Of a DNA stretch of 11,916 bases, positions 1-8,828 are shown piece by piece. A model generated the notes under the pieces. The model was not told the DNA's origin and ran no database searches. It saw only the letters and a list, made by a program, of their open reading frames with translations. The DNA is taken from positions 1 to 11,916 of the forward strand of contig JAOXYC010195687.1 of NCBI GenBank assembly GCA_028565715.1. Reading direction: 5' to 3'. The stretch is from Phoronis pallida. Taxonomy: Eukaryota; Phoronida; Phoronidae. Positions within the stretch are counted from its first letter, which is position 1. Each line of letters starts with the position of its first letter. A program made the position numbers and the translations under genes.

Positions 1-1189
1 GAAGAATCATCCAAGATTCTCTGGACTTCATCTTTTCGCTTCTGTTGTTGTCGTTTGAGCTCAAGACGAGACAACAGCCTCTTAGATGGTGCTCGGATCA
101 TTGAAGTTCTTTCTGGATAACAAATTTGATTTGAAAACACGTTGGAGTTGTTAACTTTGTAGACACCCTCTTCCACAATTGACTGATAATTTGTCTGTGT
201 ACTGGACTCAATATTTGCCAGAATTTCTTCTGGCAAACACTGATCAGGATCTTTCAAAGCATCAGTGTTTTTGATATTGAGGTATTTGTCTTTGTATTCC
301 CTAGACAGATTTCCTGAAGTAGTCATCTTTTTTATTGAACCATAAACTGTTAAATGCTTTTCGTCCCCACTGATGGAAGACATGCTAGAAGCCTCTGCAG
401 ATGACATTGATGAAATTGGTGCACGCTCCATCAATTCTTTTCTATTGGTATATTTTCCAGAAGGAATGGTTTGAGGCAACACTGTTTTCTTATCATGGTC
501 CTTAGATTTTACCTTGTCACTGGCTTTTGCAGACAGCCATCCTGATCGCTCGAAAGACTGAGGCGGTAAACTTTCCAAATCCTCACTTTCAGGTACAGTT
601 GCATCATAGCATTGGTTCTTCGGAAGCTTCCTTTGAAGATTAGATTTAGTTTCTTTGACAGAATCAGTAAAACATATATTCTTGCCAACTGTTGATTTTG
701 ACTTAGCACCTGGTATTTGTGAAGTTCCTTTTTTCGAAATACCCTCGCTGTGTATTCCTGTACCACTCACTGTCTTACTTACACTCGGTATTTGAGATCG
801 AGCCTCTTTCTTTGTAAATCCAGAACTTGGAATTCTGGAATTAGTAACCTTGGCATTTCCTGAAGAACTAGAAACACTTGGATATTTCAACTTGGAGGGC
901 TTACCTACGGAACGATAGCTTGCTGGCAATGGAATTGCATTTGGTGGTCTCATCTTGGAATCTGTAGCAGACCCTCTGGATTTACCCACAATGCCACTTT
1001 CAGACTTTGATGCCATTAGCAAACCCTTTCTGGTAGTGCTACCATAGAGTTGGCCGGAAGATCTTGTACTTTTGAAGCCACCATCATCATCATCACTTAA
1101 CTCTTCCTGGATTGGACTCATCGGCAACACATGGTCTGGTCTTTGTAGTTTTTTCTCCTTAGTTTCTCTCTTTTTCTGTTTAAACATTT
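1..1189 (-). CDS. Partial coding exon of a Ser/Lys-rich protein with three SxIP motifs, function unknown
   Basis: The frame is open on the minus strand from an ATG at 1187 to the left edge (395 codons plus 2 nt), with no stop, so the gene continues beyond the window. A pyrimidine-rich tract ending in AG at 1191-1190 lies just upstream. It reads as a splice acceptor, so the exon probably starts at 1189 and the ATG may be either the true start or an internal Met. Numbered from that Met, the product has a basic N-terminus (2-16), an acidic DDDD patch (32-35), a long Ser/Lys-rich, probably disordered region, and a basic, Gln-rich, coiled-coil-like end (about 369-393). SRIP (117-120), SQIP (131-134) and SQIP (156-159) match the SxIP motif that binds EB proteins at microtubule plus ends, and basic residues lie nearby. 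No signal peptide or membrane segment was seen. I do not recognise the family. A cytoskeletal or centrosomal role is inference from SxIP alone, which can occur by chance in Ser/Pro-rich protein. The low-complexity, intracellular character is unlike the neighbouring ShKT genes. Confidence 0.75.
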
Positions 1190-1255
1190 CTGTAAAAAGG
1201 AAGAATATCAACTATCAAGAATAAGTAAAATCCCAAAATGTTTAAAAAGAATATA

Positions 1256-1373
1256 CCGCCATTGAGCACATGCGCCTAATTGTGGATACGCGCCTAATCA
1301 CGGAACTTGTAGGCCCATGGGCCTATTATGCGTGGAACTATTTCGCATATAGGCCGCATGCGCTCAATGGCGG
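1256..1373. mobile_element. Small foldback element (MITE-like) with 19-bp terminal inverted repeats
   Basis: CCGCCATTGAGCACATGCG at 1256-1274 pairs with 1355-1373 in inverted orientation, with one mismatch in 19. A perfect 16-nt palindrome (TAGGCCCATGGGCCTA, 1310-1325) sits near the centre. Both sides are flanked by TATA (1252-1255 and 1377-1380), a possible target duplication if the right end is 3 nt longer. CpG is frequent here and scarce around it. The form fits a short non-autonomous DNA transposon, but the ATGCGC cores also resemble NRF1 half-sites, so a promoter role for the adjacent minus-strand gene is possible. Confidence 0.5.
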
Positions 1374-1566
1374 GGCTATACGGTAAAGAAAAGAGACCAT
1401 TTGGAACAGAGATTCGTATAGAATGTACCCAGTTTTGGCCGTACCACAAGACTGTCATTCGTCATACAGTGAGTCTCCAAAAGGGGTCTTCAGTTTAAAC
1501 AATTGATGATTAGATGGCGCCACTGCATGGTAAATCATGGTGGTGATCAAAGGCCTAAAAATGTAC

Positions 1567-1608
1567 ATGTTCAAAACTCTGATCTTAATGTTCAAAACTC
1601 TGATCTCA
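1567..1608. repeat. 21-nt tandem repeat, two copies
   Basis: Two head-to-tail 21-nt units (1567-1587 and 1588-1608) begin ATGTTCAAAACTCTGATC and differ at one base. They lie in otherwise non-coding sequence. Confidence 0.8.
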
Positions 1609-2094
1609 ATGATTTGTTTTGCTAATACCCCTTTTATCACAAATAAAGAACAGGCAACTCACTGCTTTCAAGGTCATGTATTCAGAAACCCATCCACACT
1701 CAAATACACACTTCTTCAAATAATTGCATTTTCCCACTCTTTTCACAATCAAACACACACACTCATTATGGAATTGACACAATTGCTCTCATGTTTTCTC
1801 AATGCTGATGCATGTGTCTTGTTTAGTATCAGAGTCATCCCCACCAAATATTACATTCAGCACAAACATGTAATGGAGATACCATTTGCTGAATTCCTTT
1901 GATAAACGTTTTTCAATGTATATCGGCCGCATGTTGTATAATTTAAGATTAAGGATGCATTTAAGATAAATGAGATATGAAAAACTACCAAGTTTAATTA
2001 AACATAAACATGAGATACAAACACGATACGAAGATGTTCTGTGTACGTCAAGATCACAGTCCAATGCAAAAAATCAAATCCAAAGTCTCTTGGT

Positions 2095-2100
2095 TGATAA
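2095..2100 (+). promoter_or_regulatory. GATA-type site (TGATAA) upstream of gene A
   Basis: TGATAA matches WGATAR and ends 57 nt before the gene A ATG. Genes B and C have WGATAR sites at about the same distance (55 and 52 nt), which is the main reason for listing it. A single six-base match is weak evidence. Confidence 0.3.
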
Positions 2101-2156
2101 CATCACAGCAGATTTTTTACTTGTAAGCTAAAATATTTGAAAGTCGATCAACCAGG

Positions 2157-4274
2157 ATGTTTGGTAATAGAAAAATACCTGTTTTGCTGGCTATTTTAGC
2201 ACTGACTGGTGTCGAAGGAATTTTCAAGGAAAGGTCATTAATATCAAAAGGTAAAGTTTACTGATTATCTTGTTAATCCCCAGGAAACGATGAACTTCTC
2301 CATCAGTATTTAAATGATAACATCAATTTAAAACTCAACGGGATTGTTTTACGTCACTTCGCCACAATTTTTGCCCAATATTAAAATACTTGGGGTATGC
2401 AAAAATGTGCTAAAAAGTGCGATGATCATTACTAAATTTTCATGTGACCACTTTTCAGACTAAATTTTTCATATTTTTAATAAAATTTATAAATGGTAAA
2501 ACTTTAAATGTTTTGGATGAATTAAGCAAAATGCAATAATTCTGTTATTTTGCTTTGAACAGGGGAGCCCAGAAGTCTGTGTAATGATAACACATTGGTG
2601 AACTGCTATCTTCTACAGGCAAACAAATGGTGCACTTCACTATTGAGATATCCCCTAATGGTCAAAGACTGCTCAAGAACTTGTGGGTTTTGTTCTGGAT
2701 TCAAGAAACACCATGCTGACTTGGACACTTATACCAATGAAAAATTATCTTTTGACGATGCTGTACCAAAAGGACAAAAACATATAAGATCATTGGACTG
2801 TGTTGACAAAGACAGTAACTGTAACCTGATGAAACAAGCTGGCTATTGCCACATACCATCATTTGATAAGTGTCCCGTTTCTTGTAACCAATGTAGTCCC
2901 AGCAGAACCTCACCTTTCACAACCACTAAAACAACAAAACAACCATCAACAACCACAGCCAATAAAGGAACTACACAACAATCAACAACCACTAAAACAA
3001 CAATGCATCCATCAACAACCACAACCAATAAAGGAACAACAGAACAATCAACAACTGGGAAAACAACAATGCAACCATCAACAACCACAACCAATAAAGG
3101 AACAACACAGCAATCAACAACCGCTAAAATGACAACGCAACCACCAACAGCAACTAAAACAACAATGAAACAATCAGCAATCACTAAAATGACAACGCAA
3201 CCATCAGCAACTACTAAAATGACATTGCAACCATCATCTCTAGGCCAAGTTAATTCAGATCGAACATCAGACTCAGGTACATGTTTTGACAAAGACAGTA
3301 ACTGTCACCTGATGAAACAAGCTGGCTATTGCCACATACCATCATTTGATAAGTGTCCAGTTTCTTGTAACCAATGTAGTCCCAACAGAACCTCACCATT
3401 CACAACCACTAAAACAACAATGCAACCATCAACAACCACAATCAAAAAAGGAACAACAAAACAATCAACAACCAATAAAACAACAATGCAACCATCAACA
3501 ACCACAACCAATAAAGGAACAACACAACAATCAACAACCGCTAAAATGACAACGCAACCACCAACAGCAACTAAAACAACAATGAAACAATCAGCAATCA
3601 CTAAAATGACAACGCAACCATCAACAACCACTAAAATGACAATGCAACCCTCAACCCTAGGCCCAGTTAATTCAGCTCGACCATCAGAATCAGGTACATG
3701 TTTTGACAAAGATGTGAATCTTTGTAGACAATATTTCCAAATGGGTTATTGCACAAAACAACGTCTTATGAAATGGTTATGTCCGCAAGCTTGTAATTTT
3801 TGTCAGCAAACAACACAGTTGTCAAGAACACAAAGTTCACAACCCACAACAAGAACATTAGCAACAACAATATCTGCAACAACAACACAACCAACGACAA
3901 CAACAACAAAACTACCAACAACAGCAGCAGTAACATCAGCAACAGAACTATCAACATTTCAACCAATCAAAACAAATCCTCAGTACAAAACAACACCAAT
4001 GCCATCTTCTGGTGAATGCAAAGACCGTCATATTGTATTGTGCAAGAAATATGGACAGGATGGTTTGTGCACCAATCCCAATAGTGCAAAAAGTATTCAA
4101 AAACTTTGTCCAAAAACATGCCACACATGTGAACCCCCAACACATTCAACAGTCTCAACACAATGCAGTGACATATTACCAGATACATGTCAGCTTATTG
4201 GGAAAGAGCATTGCTCTCAAGAAAAAGTTAAGCAGAGTTGCAGGAAGACATGCGGTCTTTGTAAAACCTTGTAA
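2157..4274 (+). CDS. Gene A: secreted mucin-like protein with six ShKT domains
   Basis: Exons are 2157-2250 and 2563-4274 (601 residues). The model joins ATG at 2157 to donor AAAG|GTAAAG and to an acceptor after a T-rich tract ending ACAG at 2562, with phase 1 on both sides. Residues 1-21 form a signal peptide with hydrophobic core VLLAILAL. ShKT domains, each with six Cys, lie at 38-75, 111-142, 272-303, 411-445, 517-554 and 566-598. Between them are Thr/Lys/Gln/Pro-rich linkers (143-271, 304-410, 446-516) typical of O-glycosylated mucin-like stretches; NRT and NKT sequons are also present. Domains 2 and 3 are nearly identical and lack the Gly usual between the last two Cys. No Lys-Tyr channel-blocking dyad like that of ShK toxin is evident, so a structural or matrix role looks more likely than toxin activity (inference). 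The gene runs convergent to gene B. No canonical AATAAA was found close after the stop, so the 3' end is undefined. Confidence 0.85.
2251..2562 (+). other. Gene A intron 1 (phase 1)
   Basis: GTAAAG donor and a T-rich tract ending GAACAG. It separates the signal-peptide exon from the ShKT exon, as in genes B and C. The AT-rich interior shows nothing recognisable. Confidence 0.8.
2925..3122 (+). repeat. Three 66-nt (22-residue) Thr-rich linker repeats
   Basis: Three in-frame copies of a unit built as xKTTxxPSTTTxNKGTTxQSTT code for part of the first mucin-like linker. The unit keeps the frame, so copy number can change without breaking the gene. Confidence 0.85.
3408..3539 (+). repeat. Two 66-nt Thr-rich linker repeats (second linker)
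   Basis: Same unit as at 2925-3122 but with two copies, which accounts for the 66-nt length difference between the two duplicated blocks. Confidence 0.85.
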
Positions 4275-5094
4275 TCATTCACACAAAACACATCCTACAC
4301 AATTTCATATCACACTTCAACGACTCCACAAACCGAAGAAACAGCAACATTCACACTAACCTGACCAACACAACCAGCTACAAAAGATTCTTGTGAAGAC
4401 ATTTTGAATTCAATGTGTCCTGTTTTTGCAAAGTTAAATTATTGTATTTACCTGATTATGTAGCCACAGCAAAATTGTATTGTAAGAGGAGTTGTAAGTT
4501 TTGTTAGCCATTTTGTAGAATGATGTTCCTTGTCTGTTGAAATATTTTGTAATTTGCCTATACATGATCAAACTGTGTAAAAGAAACGGATGAAAACGTC
4601 GTATTTCAATAATTGACGATTCTACATTCGTAAGTAGCAATCGTTTAAATAAGTATTTGTGGGTTATTATCTTGATTTTGTTATTGACAATACAATTTAA
4701 AAGTATATTCATTTTTACAACACAGTTTATTTTTATCATTTGGCAAATTGACAATATACATTAAGATACCAGGCTTGAAAATATTGAAACCCGCAATAAG
4801 ACGTCTATTGGCATTTTGTGAAACAAGCATGGTACTTACTTTTTTGAGAGTGCCCCCCCTACTTAATTGTTTCCTCATTAGGACATTGAACCAAAACTGG
4901 ATAATTGGTTTGGTTTGGTTTGATAACTCTTACCGAGCAACAAACATCAGTGTTGTGAATTTTGTTCCTTGTGCACAATGTTTGATTGATACGTTTGATA
5001 TCACAAGCCCAAATTAGAGCAAGGGGAACTTGATAATTGAAAACAAATGGAAGGACAGTTCAAAAATGTCCAAATACCTCATATAAACCAAACT

Positions 5095-5128
5095 CAAGTG
5101 ATCAACGTAACCAAGTGATCAACGTTAA
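5095..5128. repeat. 17-nt tandem repeat, two copies
   Basis: CAAGTGATCAACGTAAC (5095-5111) is followed at once by a copy with one change near its end (5112-5128). Confidence 0.75.
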
Positions 5129-5470
5129 AGCATTTGTAGAGTGGGTAATGAACTATTTACTACCAAAATGACCACTTGTCCTTGATTAACAACAGTCAGA
5201 CAGAAGTCAAACAAATTAAAAATAAGTGATGGTACATAAACTAATTATGCAATCTAACTATTAGGATAACTGGAACATTGAAAGCCGATCTGAACAATTT
5301 GATCAATGTTAACAATGACGTATCTTTACTCATTAGCTTAAATCTTCGAACTTTCTATGTTTTAAAAACCTTAACGTGGCATGTTAGAATTCAGCTCAAA
5401 CATGACAACCTTTTGTTTTTTGTGATATTAAACTCTTATGAGATCTTCTCATCATTTTAGGACAAATGTC

Positions 5471-5508
5471 AAATTTGGACAACAAAAATGAAACAAGGTC
5501 CAAAATTT
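5471..5508. repeat. Small inverted repeat
   Basis: AAATTTGGAC (5471-5480) pairs with GTCCAAAATTT (5498-5508) across a 17-nt loop with one bulge. It lies in the convergent 3' flanks. No U tract follows, so there is no reason to call it a terminator. Confidence 0.5.
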
Positions 5509-5632
5509 GGCAACCTGCGACTTTGTGACAAGTCAAATTTTCAAAAATAATTTTAAGGTGCATCAATAAGATTGACTGATCATATTGGATAATTTTATGT
5601 GGTTAAAATTGAAACATCTCGTTCTTCATTAT

Positions 5633-5895
5633 AGAATCAAGAATTTGCATCCTAGCGTTACCATGTATGTCTAGTTTGTTTACATTTTGTGAGCGCCATC
5701 TGTTGTCAATTTTCGCACTCTTGTATTACTCTGTAATTTTGGCGGCAAAATTGTGTCTCGTTTTCTAGTCACTTTGATCTGTGCAATGGGTGTGTACGTG
5801 TCGTTTGAGAATGCTATAAGACAATAGTGAAACATGTTACGTTCTTTTAAAAGCATTGTGTTTGTTTTTGTCTTCACGCTTCGAGAATCAAGAAT
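5633..5895. repeat. 239-nt segment flanked by a 12-nt direct repeat
   Basis: AGAATCAAGAAT occurs at 5633-5644 and 5884-5895. The enclosed sequence looks different from its surroundings: it has more CpG and T-rich runs, a TTTGGCGGCAAA palindrome-like core around 5740-5751, and GCGCCATCT at 5693-5701. The direct repeat could be a target-site duplication, but I found no poly-A tail or clear terminal inverted repeats. Confidence 0.3.
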
Positions 5896-5973
5896 CAAAT
5901 GACGCAACTTTCACTTGGCAGGTATATTGCAGATCACAAATAATTGCACTGAATACAGTGAAATGACAAATTC

Positions 5974-7335
5974 TCAATTCACAAAGTGTAACTTTCTTCG
6001 ATCAGGCTCATCTGCAGCTCCAGTACACAGACCACAAGTAACAGGGCAGTTAATCAACATCATCTGCTTGAAGATCTCCTGGCTACATAATCCTGCAGCT
6101 GAAAACTCTGAACATTTGGTGACGTTGGCATCGAGACATGGCTTTTCAGTTGTTGGAAGTTTTGTATATTCAGTTGTTGGTGCTTTTGTATAAGGTACTG
6201 CAGTTGTGGTTGGTTGTTCATCAACAGTGGAAGACATTGTTGAAGTTTGAACAGCAGATGTTGTAGGTTGCACACTGGAAGTGGTAGGAGGATTGGTGGA
6301 TGTTGCCTCTGCTGATGGAACATTTGGTGTGGTGGTCAAGATGGTGGTTAATGGTGTAGATGGTGATACAGTGGTTGTAGGACAGAGACCGCATGTGTGT
6401 TGACAATTCTTCCGAATGACAGAGCCATAAGTTGCATCTTCACACATGTTAATGAAGGCATACATTTTGCAGTTATCCGCTGGAAATATATCGTAGCACC
6501 TGCCAAAGGTAGACTCTTTGGTACAGAATTTACAGGCAACTGGACAATTCTTTCGCATAAAATCTGAGCGACTGCTACAATAGCCATACTGAACATAAAG
6601 GCCACATGAATCAGCAGGGAATTTGTTCACACAGGGTTTATTTGGGTGTGAAGTAGAATGTGTAACAGAATCAGTTGCTAATTTGTTTGGTGGTGGACTC
6701 AATGGCCTGAAGGTTGTGGCTTCAGATTCTCTAGTAGGCACTGGCACATCGCAATGCTTGCAAGATTTACGACAATTCTTCTGCATGTAGTACAGTGTCG
6801 AGTTGTGGTGACATTTCCCAGCAACAACCATGGAGAGGCACAACCTTGGCTCAAATTTATCGACACATGGGTGAACAGTTGGTGGGGTGTTACATTGACT
6901 ACACGATCTCAAGCAAGGTTCTTTAGAGAGTGGTAGAGACTTGTTGCATAAACCAAGCTCAACATAGTTCTTGCAAAATGAGGTGCTCTTGGTATCGGTA
7001 CATTTCTCTGGAATAAAATGTGTGAAAGTTTGAGTAAGTGCATAATATGAAACATATTGTTAGCATGATGATCATAACTGTTTATTATGCAAAATTGCAT
7101 AAAACAGATACAAACTTTACCAGGTAATTTATAACAAACTTAAACATACGCCTTGGTGGCAAAGTTACATCGTCTGGAAATAGTTTAGAAATTTTTTTTT
7201 TTTTAATTGTCATAGTCAATAATTGACTTATTCAAAAATCTTACCATCTGCACCTTGGGCATTTCCAACATGGAATATGCAGAAAACGGCCAAAATGGGC
7301 AAAAACATGCTGGCCCAATTAATCATCCTGTTCAT
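5974..7335 (-). CDS. Gene B: secreted protein with five ShKT domains
   Basis: Exons are 7335-7245 and 7007-5974 on the minus strand (374 residues). The ATG at 7335 opens a signal peptide with hydrophobic core MFLPILAVFCIF, cleaved near residues 26-28. Donor GATG|GTAAGA and acceptor TTATTCCAG|AGAAATG join in phase 1. ShKT domains lie at 33-69, 78-116, 156-192, 201-239 and 321-358, each with six Cys. A Thr/Pro-rich mucin-like linker covers 240-320. Sequons include NST (domain 2) and NVT (domain 5). Domain order and spacing match gene C, a paralog on the same strand about 1.7 kb upstream. After domain 5 both share the residues TGAADEP. Gene B then runs into an unrelated 9-residue tail and stops, so it lacks the LDLa and CCP domains of gene C. 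That is either a truncation of an ancestral form or the state before C gained its tail. Role unknown beyond secreted, Cys-rich and probably O-glycosylated. Confidence 0.85.
7008..7244 (-). other. Gene B intron 1 (phase 1)
   Basis: GTAAGA donor at 7244 and a pyrimidine-rich tract ending CCAG at 7008. It separates the signal-peptide exon from the ShKT exon and contains a long homopolymer run (T on the plus strand, around 7191-7204). Confidence 0.8.
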
Positions 7336-7389
7336 GCACAGATAGTGGGTGTGTTATACAGTCGTCCTTGAAGGAATGTCATCAGGGGA

Positions 7390-7411
7390 TGATAAGCTAA
7401 CTTATCTATCA
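7390..7411 (-). promoter_or_regulatory. Cluster of GATA-type sites upstream of gene B
   Basis: TGATAA at 7390-7395 (plus), AGATAA at 7407-7402 (minus) and TGATAG at 7411-7406 (minus) form an imperfect palindrome GATAAG-CTAA-CTTATC, starting 55 nt before the gene B ATG. A further AGATAG lies at 7340-7345. Three WGATAR matches within 22 nt is more than expected, but binding is inference. Confidence 0.4.
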
Positions 7412-7710
7412 CTCAATATCACTAGAAAGGTGTGTATATTTACCAGGTTGCAAGATCTAATCAAATACTGACCCAAGTAAGAGTGATTGAATTTCTTAAA
7501 GGCATACATTGCAACCTAGCAATGTTAAAATTGCATCCTTTGAATTTACTGCATTTTGTCGGTTTCTTTATACAAATTAGGTCATTTTCCTATGTAATTA
7601 AAACTTGTCAGTAGTCTACCTCGATTCTCAATTAAAAAACGTAGTTTTAATAAGTAACAGATCATAAATATCATGTATGTCAGTGTTGATATTTAAGTGA
7701 GTCACATTGT

Positions 7711-8280
7711 TTATGCCAAAGTGACCATTGTTCATCAAAACAATTTTGCTGGTCTCAGTTTTAATAAATATGTTTGGCACAATATCACAAGATCTGTATC
7801 AACTGTGTAAAATAATCAAATGAAACAAATGCAGAAAAAAATTGATTAATCCGGGGTTCAATCCCCCATGAATGAAATGTTTTTTTTGCATACATTTCTT
7901 TTGATTAAATAAAACTGTTAAAGAAAACAGTATCGTCATGATACCACAGATTTGTAAACAATGATCCACACTTTATTTATGCCAAAGTGACGATTGTTCA
8001 TCGAAACAATTTTGCTGGTCTCAGTTTTAATAAATATGTTTGGCACAATACCACAAGATCTGTATCAACTGTGTAAAATTATGAACATGCTCTAATTTAT
8101 CGCTGACAGATAAATAATCAAATGAAATGGATGCAGAAAAAAAATGATCAATCCAGGGTTCAATTCCCCATGAATGAAATGTTTTTTTGCATACATTTCA
8201 TTTGAGTAAATAAAACTGTTAAAGAAAACAGTATCGTCATGATACCACAGATTTGTAAACAATGATCCACACTTTATTTG
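7711..8280. repeat. Tandem direct repeat of about 266 and 301 nt with a tRNA-like B box
   Basis: Unit 1 is 7711-7976 and unit 2 is 7977-8277; the start of a third (CTTTATTTG) follows. Alignment is close throughout, except for about 35 extra nt in unit 2 (around 8080-8112). Each unit contains a RGTTCRANYCC-type B box inside a short G/C stem: GGTTCAATCCC at 7855-7865 and GGTTCAATTCC at 8157-8167. This resembles a tRNA T-arm and suggests a tRNA-derived SINE relative. No convincing A box was seen at the right spacing; TGGCACAAT lies about 80-115 nt upstream. Each unit ends with two small hairpins (CTGTTaaagaAACAG and GTATCgtcatGATAC). Confidence 0.75.
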
Positions 8281-8310
8281 TGTCACCAAAGGGTTAGTCT
8301 ATGCTCCTCT

Positions 8311-8623
8311 CTGCGTTGGTCCAACTCCAGCTTCGAAACACAAATCAACTAGAAGTTTTGCATACAAGTTCTTTGTTGAACATAACGTACCAGCATCTGA
8401 GTAAAAAAATTCAAAAAAATCTGTAAAGGGTTTATTGAGAGCTTTGTATCTGATACAACCCTCGAGTGTAGGTTTCGACTTTTTATCGGACAAAGCCCTC
8501 AAATCACCCATCTACAGATTTTTTAAAATTCTTTTACTCAGATGCAAGTAATGATCAACGAAGCACTCGTACACCAAAATTCTAGTTGATTTGCATTTTG
8601 ATGCTGACTTTGGACCAATGCAG
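8311..8623. mobile_element. Foldback element of about 313 nt (MITE-like)
   Basis: The left arm (8311-8430) and right arm (8507-8623) are inverted copies, about three-quarters identical. The ends are CTGCGTTGGTCCAA against CTGCATTGGTCCAA. Pairing continues inward (TTGAGAGCTTTGT against the inverse of ACAAAGCCCTCAA) and weakly outward to about 8297 and 8637, so nearly the whole segment is one imperfect palindrome. It has no coding capacity. No clear target-site duplication was found. The divergence of the arms suggests an old insertion. Confidence 0.6.
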
Positions 8624-8822
8624 GAATAAGACTGAAATTGCTAAATGGATTTTTCCAAAGTGATTGAAAATAGGAACTGTTTAGTGATGTTGCGAGTATG
8701 AAGATGAGGTTCAGAATGACAAGATGTTTTGTAAGAATTGTCATGCGCCCACATAAGTGAATTTACATGGGCACATAAATTCATCGCAAAAAAATTGAAG
8801 AGGTATAATATTTCAAGCTTTT

Positions 8823-8828
8823 TTTATT
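8823..8828 (-). terminator. Candidate polyadenylation signal of gene C
   Basis: AATAAA on the minus strand, 239 nt downstream of the gene C stop codon. It is the first canonical signal I found after that stop. It would give a 3' UTR of about 250 nt. Confidence 0.5.

Larger units (their letters stand above)
1190..2156. other. Non-coding stretch between the SxIP-protein exon and gene A
   Basis: This stretch probably holds intron or 5' flank of the minus-strand SxIP gene and the promoter side of gene A. It contains a CpG-containing inverted-repeat element (1256-1373), a 21-nt tandem repeat (1567-1608), an AGATGGCGC motif at 1512-1520, and AT-rich sequence before the gene A start. Short open frames here have no recognisable domain or splice context. 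An upstream exon of the SxIP gene could lie here, but I could not assign one. Confidence 0.55.
2799..3698 (+). repeat. Internal tandem duplication of a ShKT-plus-linker block in gene A
   Basis: Unit 1 is 2799-3281 (483 nt) and unit 2 is 3282-3698 (417 nt). Each runs from the first Cys codon of a ShKT domain to the next domain. The two ShKT segments (2799-2894 and 3282-3377) differ at only a few bases. The 66-nt length difference equals exactly one linker repeat. The following linker ends (about 3123-3250 and 3540-3660) are also closely similar. Confidence 0.85.
4275..5973. other. Convergent intergenic region between genes A and B
   Basis: This holds the 3' flanks of gene A (plus) and gene B (minus). 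No gene could be supported. It contains a GGTTT microsatellite (around 4907-4921), a 17-nt tandem repeat (5095-5128), a small hairpin (5471-5508), and a 239-nt segment bounded by a 12-nt direct repeat (5633-5895). An ATTAAA at 5215-5220 on the plus strand is a weak polyadenylation candidate, far from the gene A stop. An AATATA on the minus strand (5927-5922) lies about 50 nt after the gene B stop. Neither is convincing. Confidence 0.5.

Noticed and set aside
1537-1902. 121-codon plus-strand open frame
   Set aside because: Its start lies in the 21-nt tandem repeat, it has no recognisable domain, and it overlaps an equally long minus-strand frame. It is probably chance.
2925-3660. CRISPR-like array, from regularly repeated units
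   Set aside because: The repeats are contiguous, in-frame coding units without unique spacers, in a spliced animal gene.
2843-3709. Long Val/Cys-rich open frames on the minus strand opposite gene A (2843-3292 and 3326-3709)
   Set aside because: They are antisense translations of the Thr-codon repeats (ACN gives Val/Cys-type codons in reverse). They have no signal, splice context or domain.
4681-5017. Overlapping open frames on both strands (65 and 89 codons)
   Set aside because: Short, with no domain, no splice partner and no matching family that I recognise. They lie in convergent 3' flanks.
5680-5907. 75-codon minus-strand frame downstream of gene B, considered as a missing LDLa/CCP exon
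   Set aside because: No Cys spacing of LDLa or CCP, and no acceptor in the right phase.
7853-8169. A real tRNA gene, suggested by the T-arm-like motifs
   Set aside because: No acceptor stem, D-arm or anticodon arm can be folded at the correct spacing. Only the B box resembles tRNA.
8299-8744. Minus-strand frames of 70 and 68 codons
   Set aside because: The first lies inside the foldback element and the second overlaps its right arm; both look like by-products of it.
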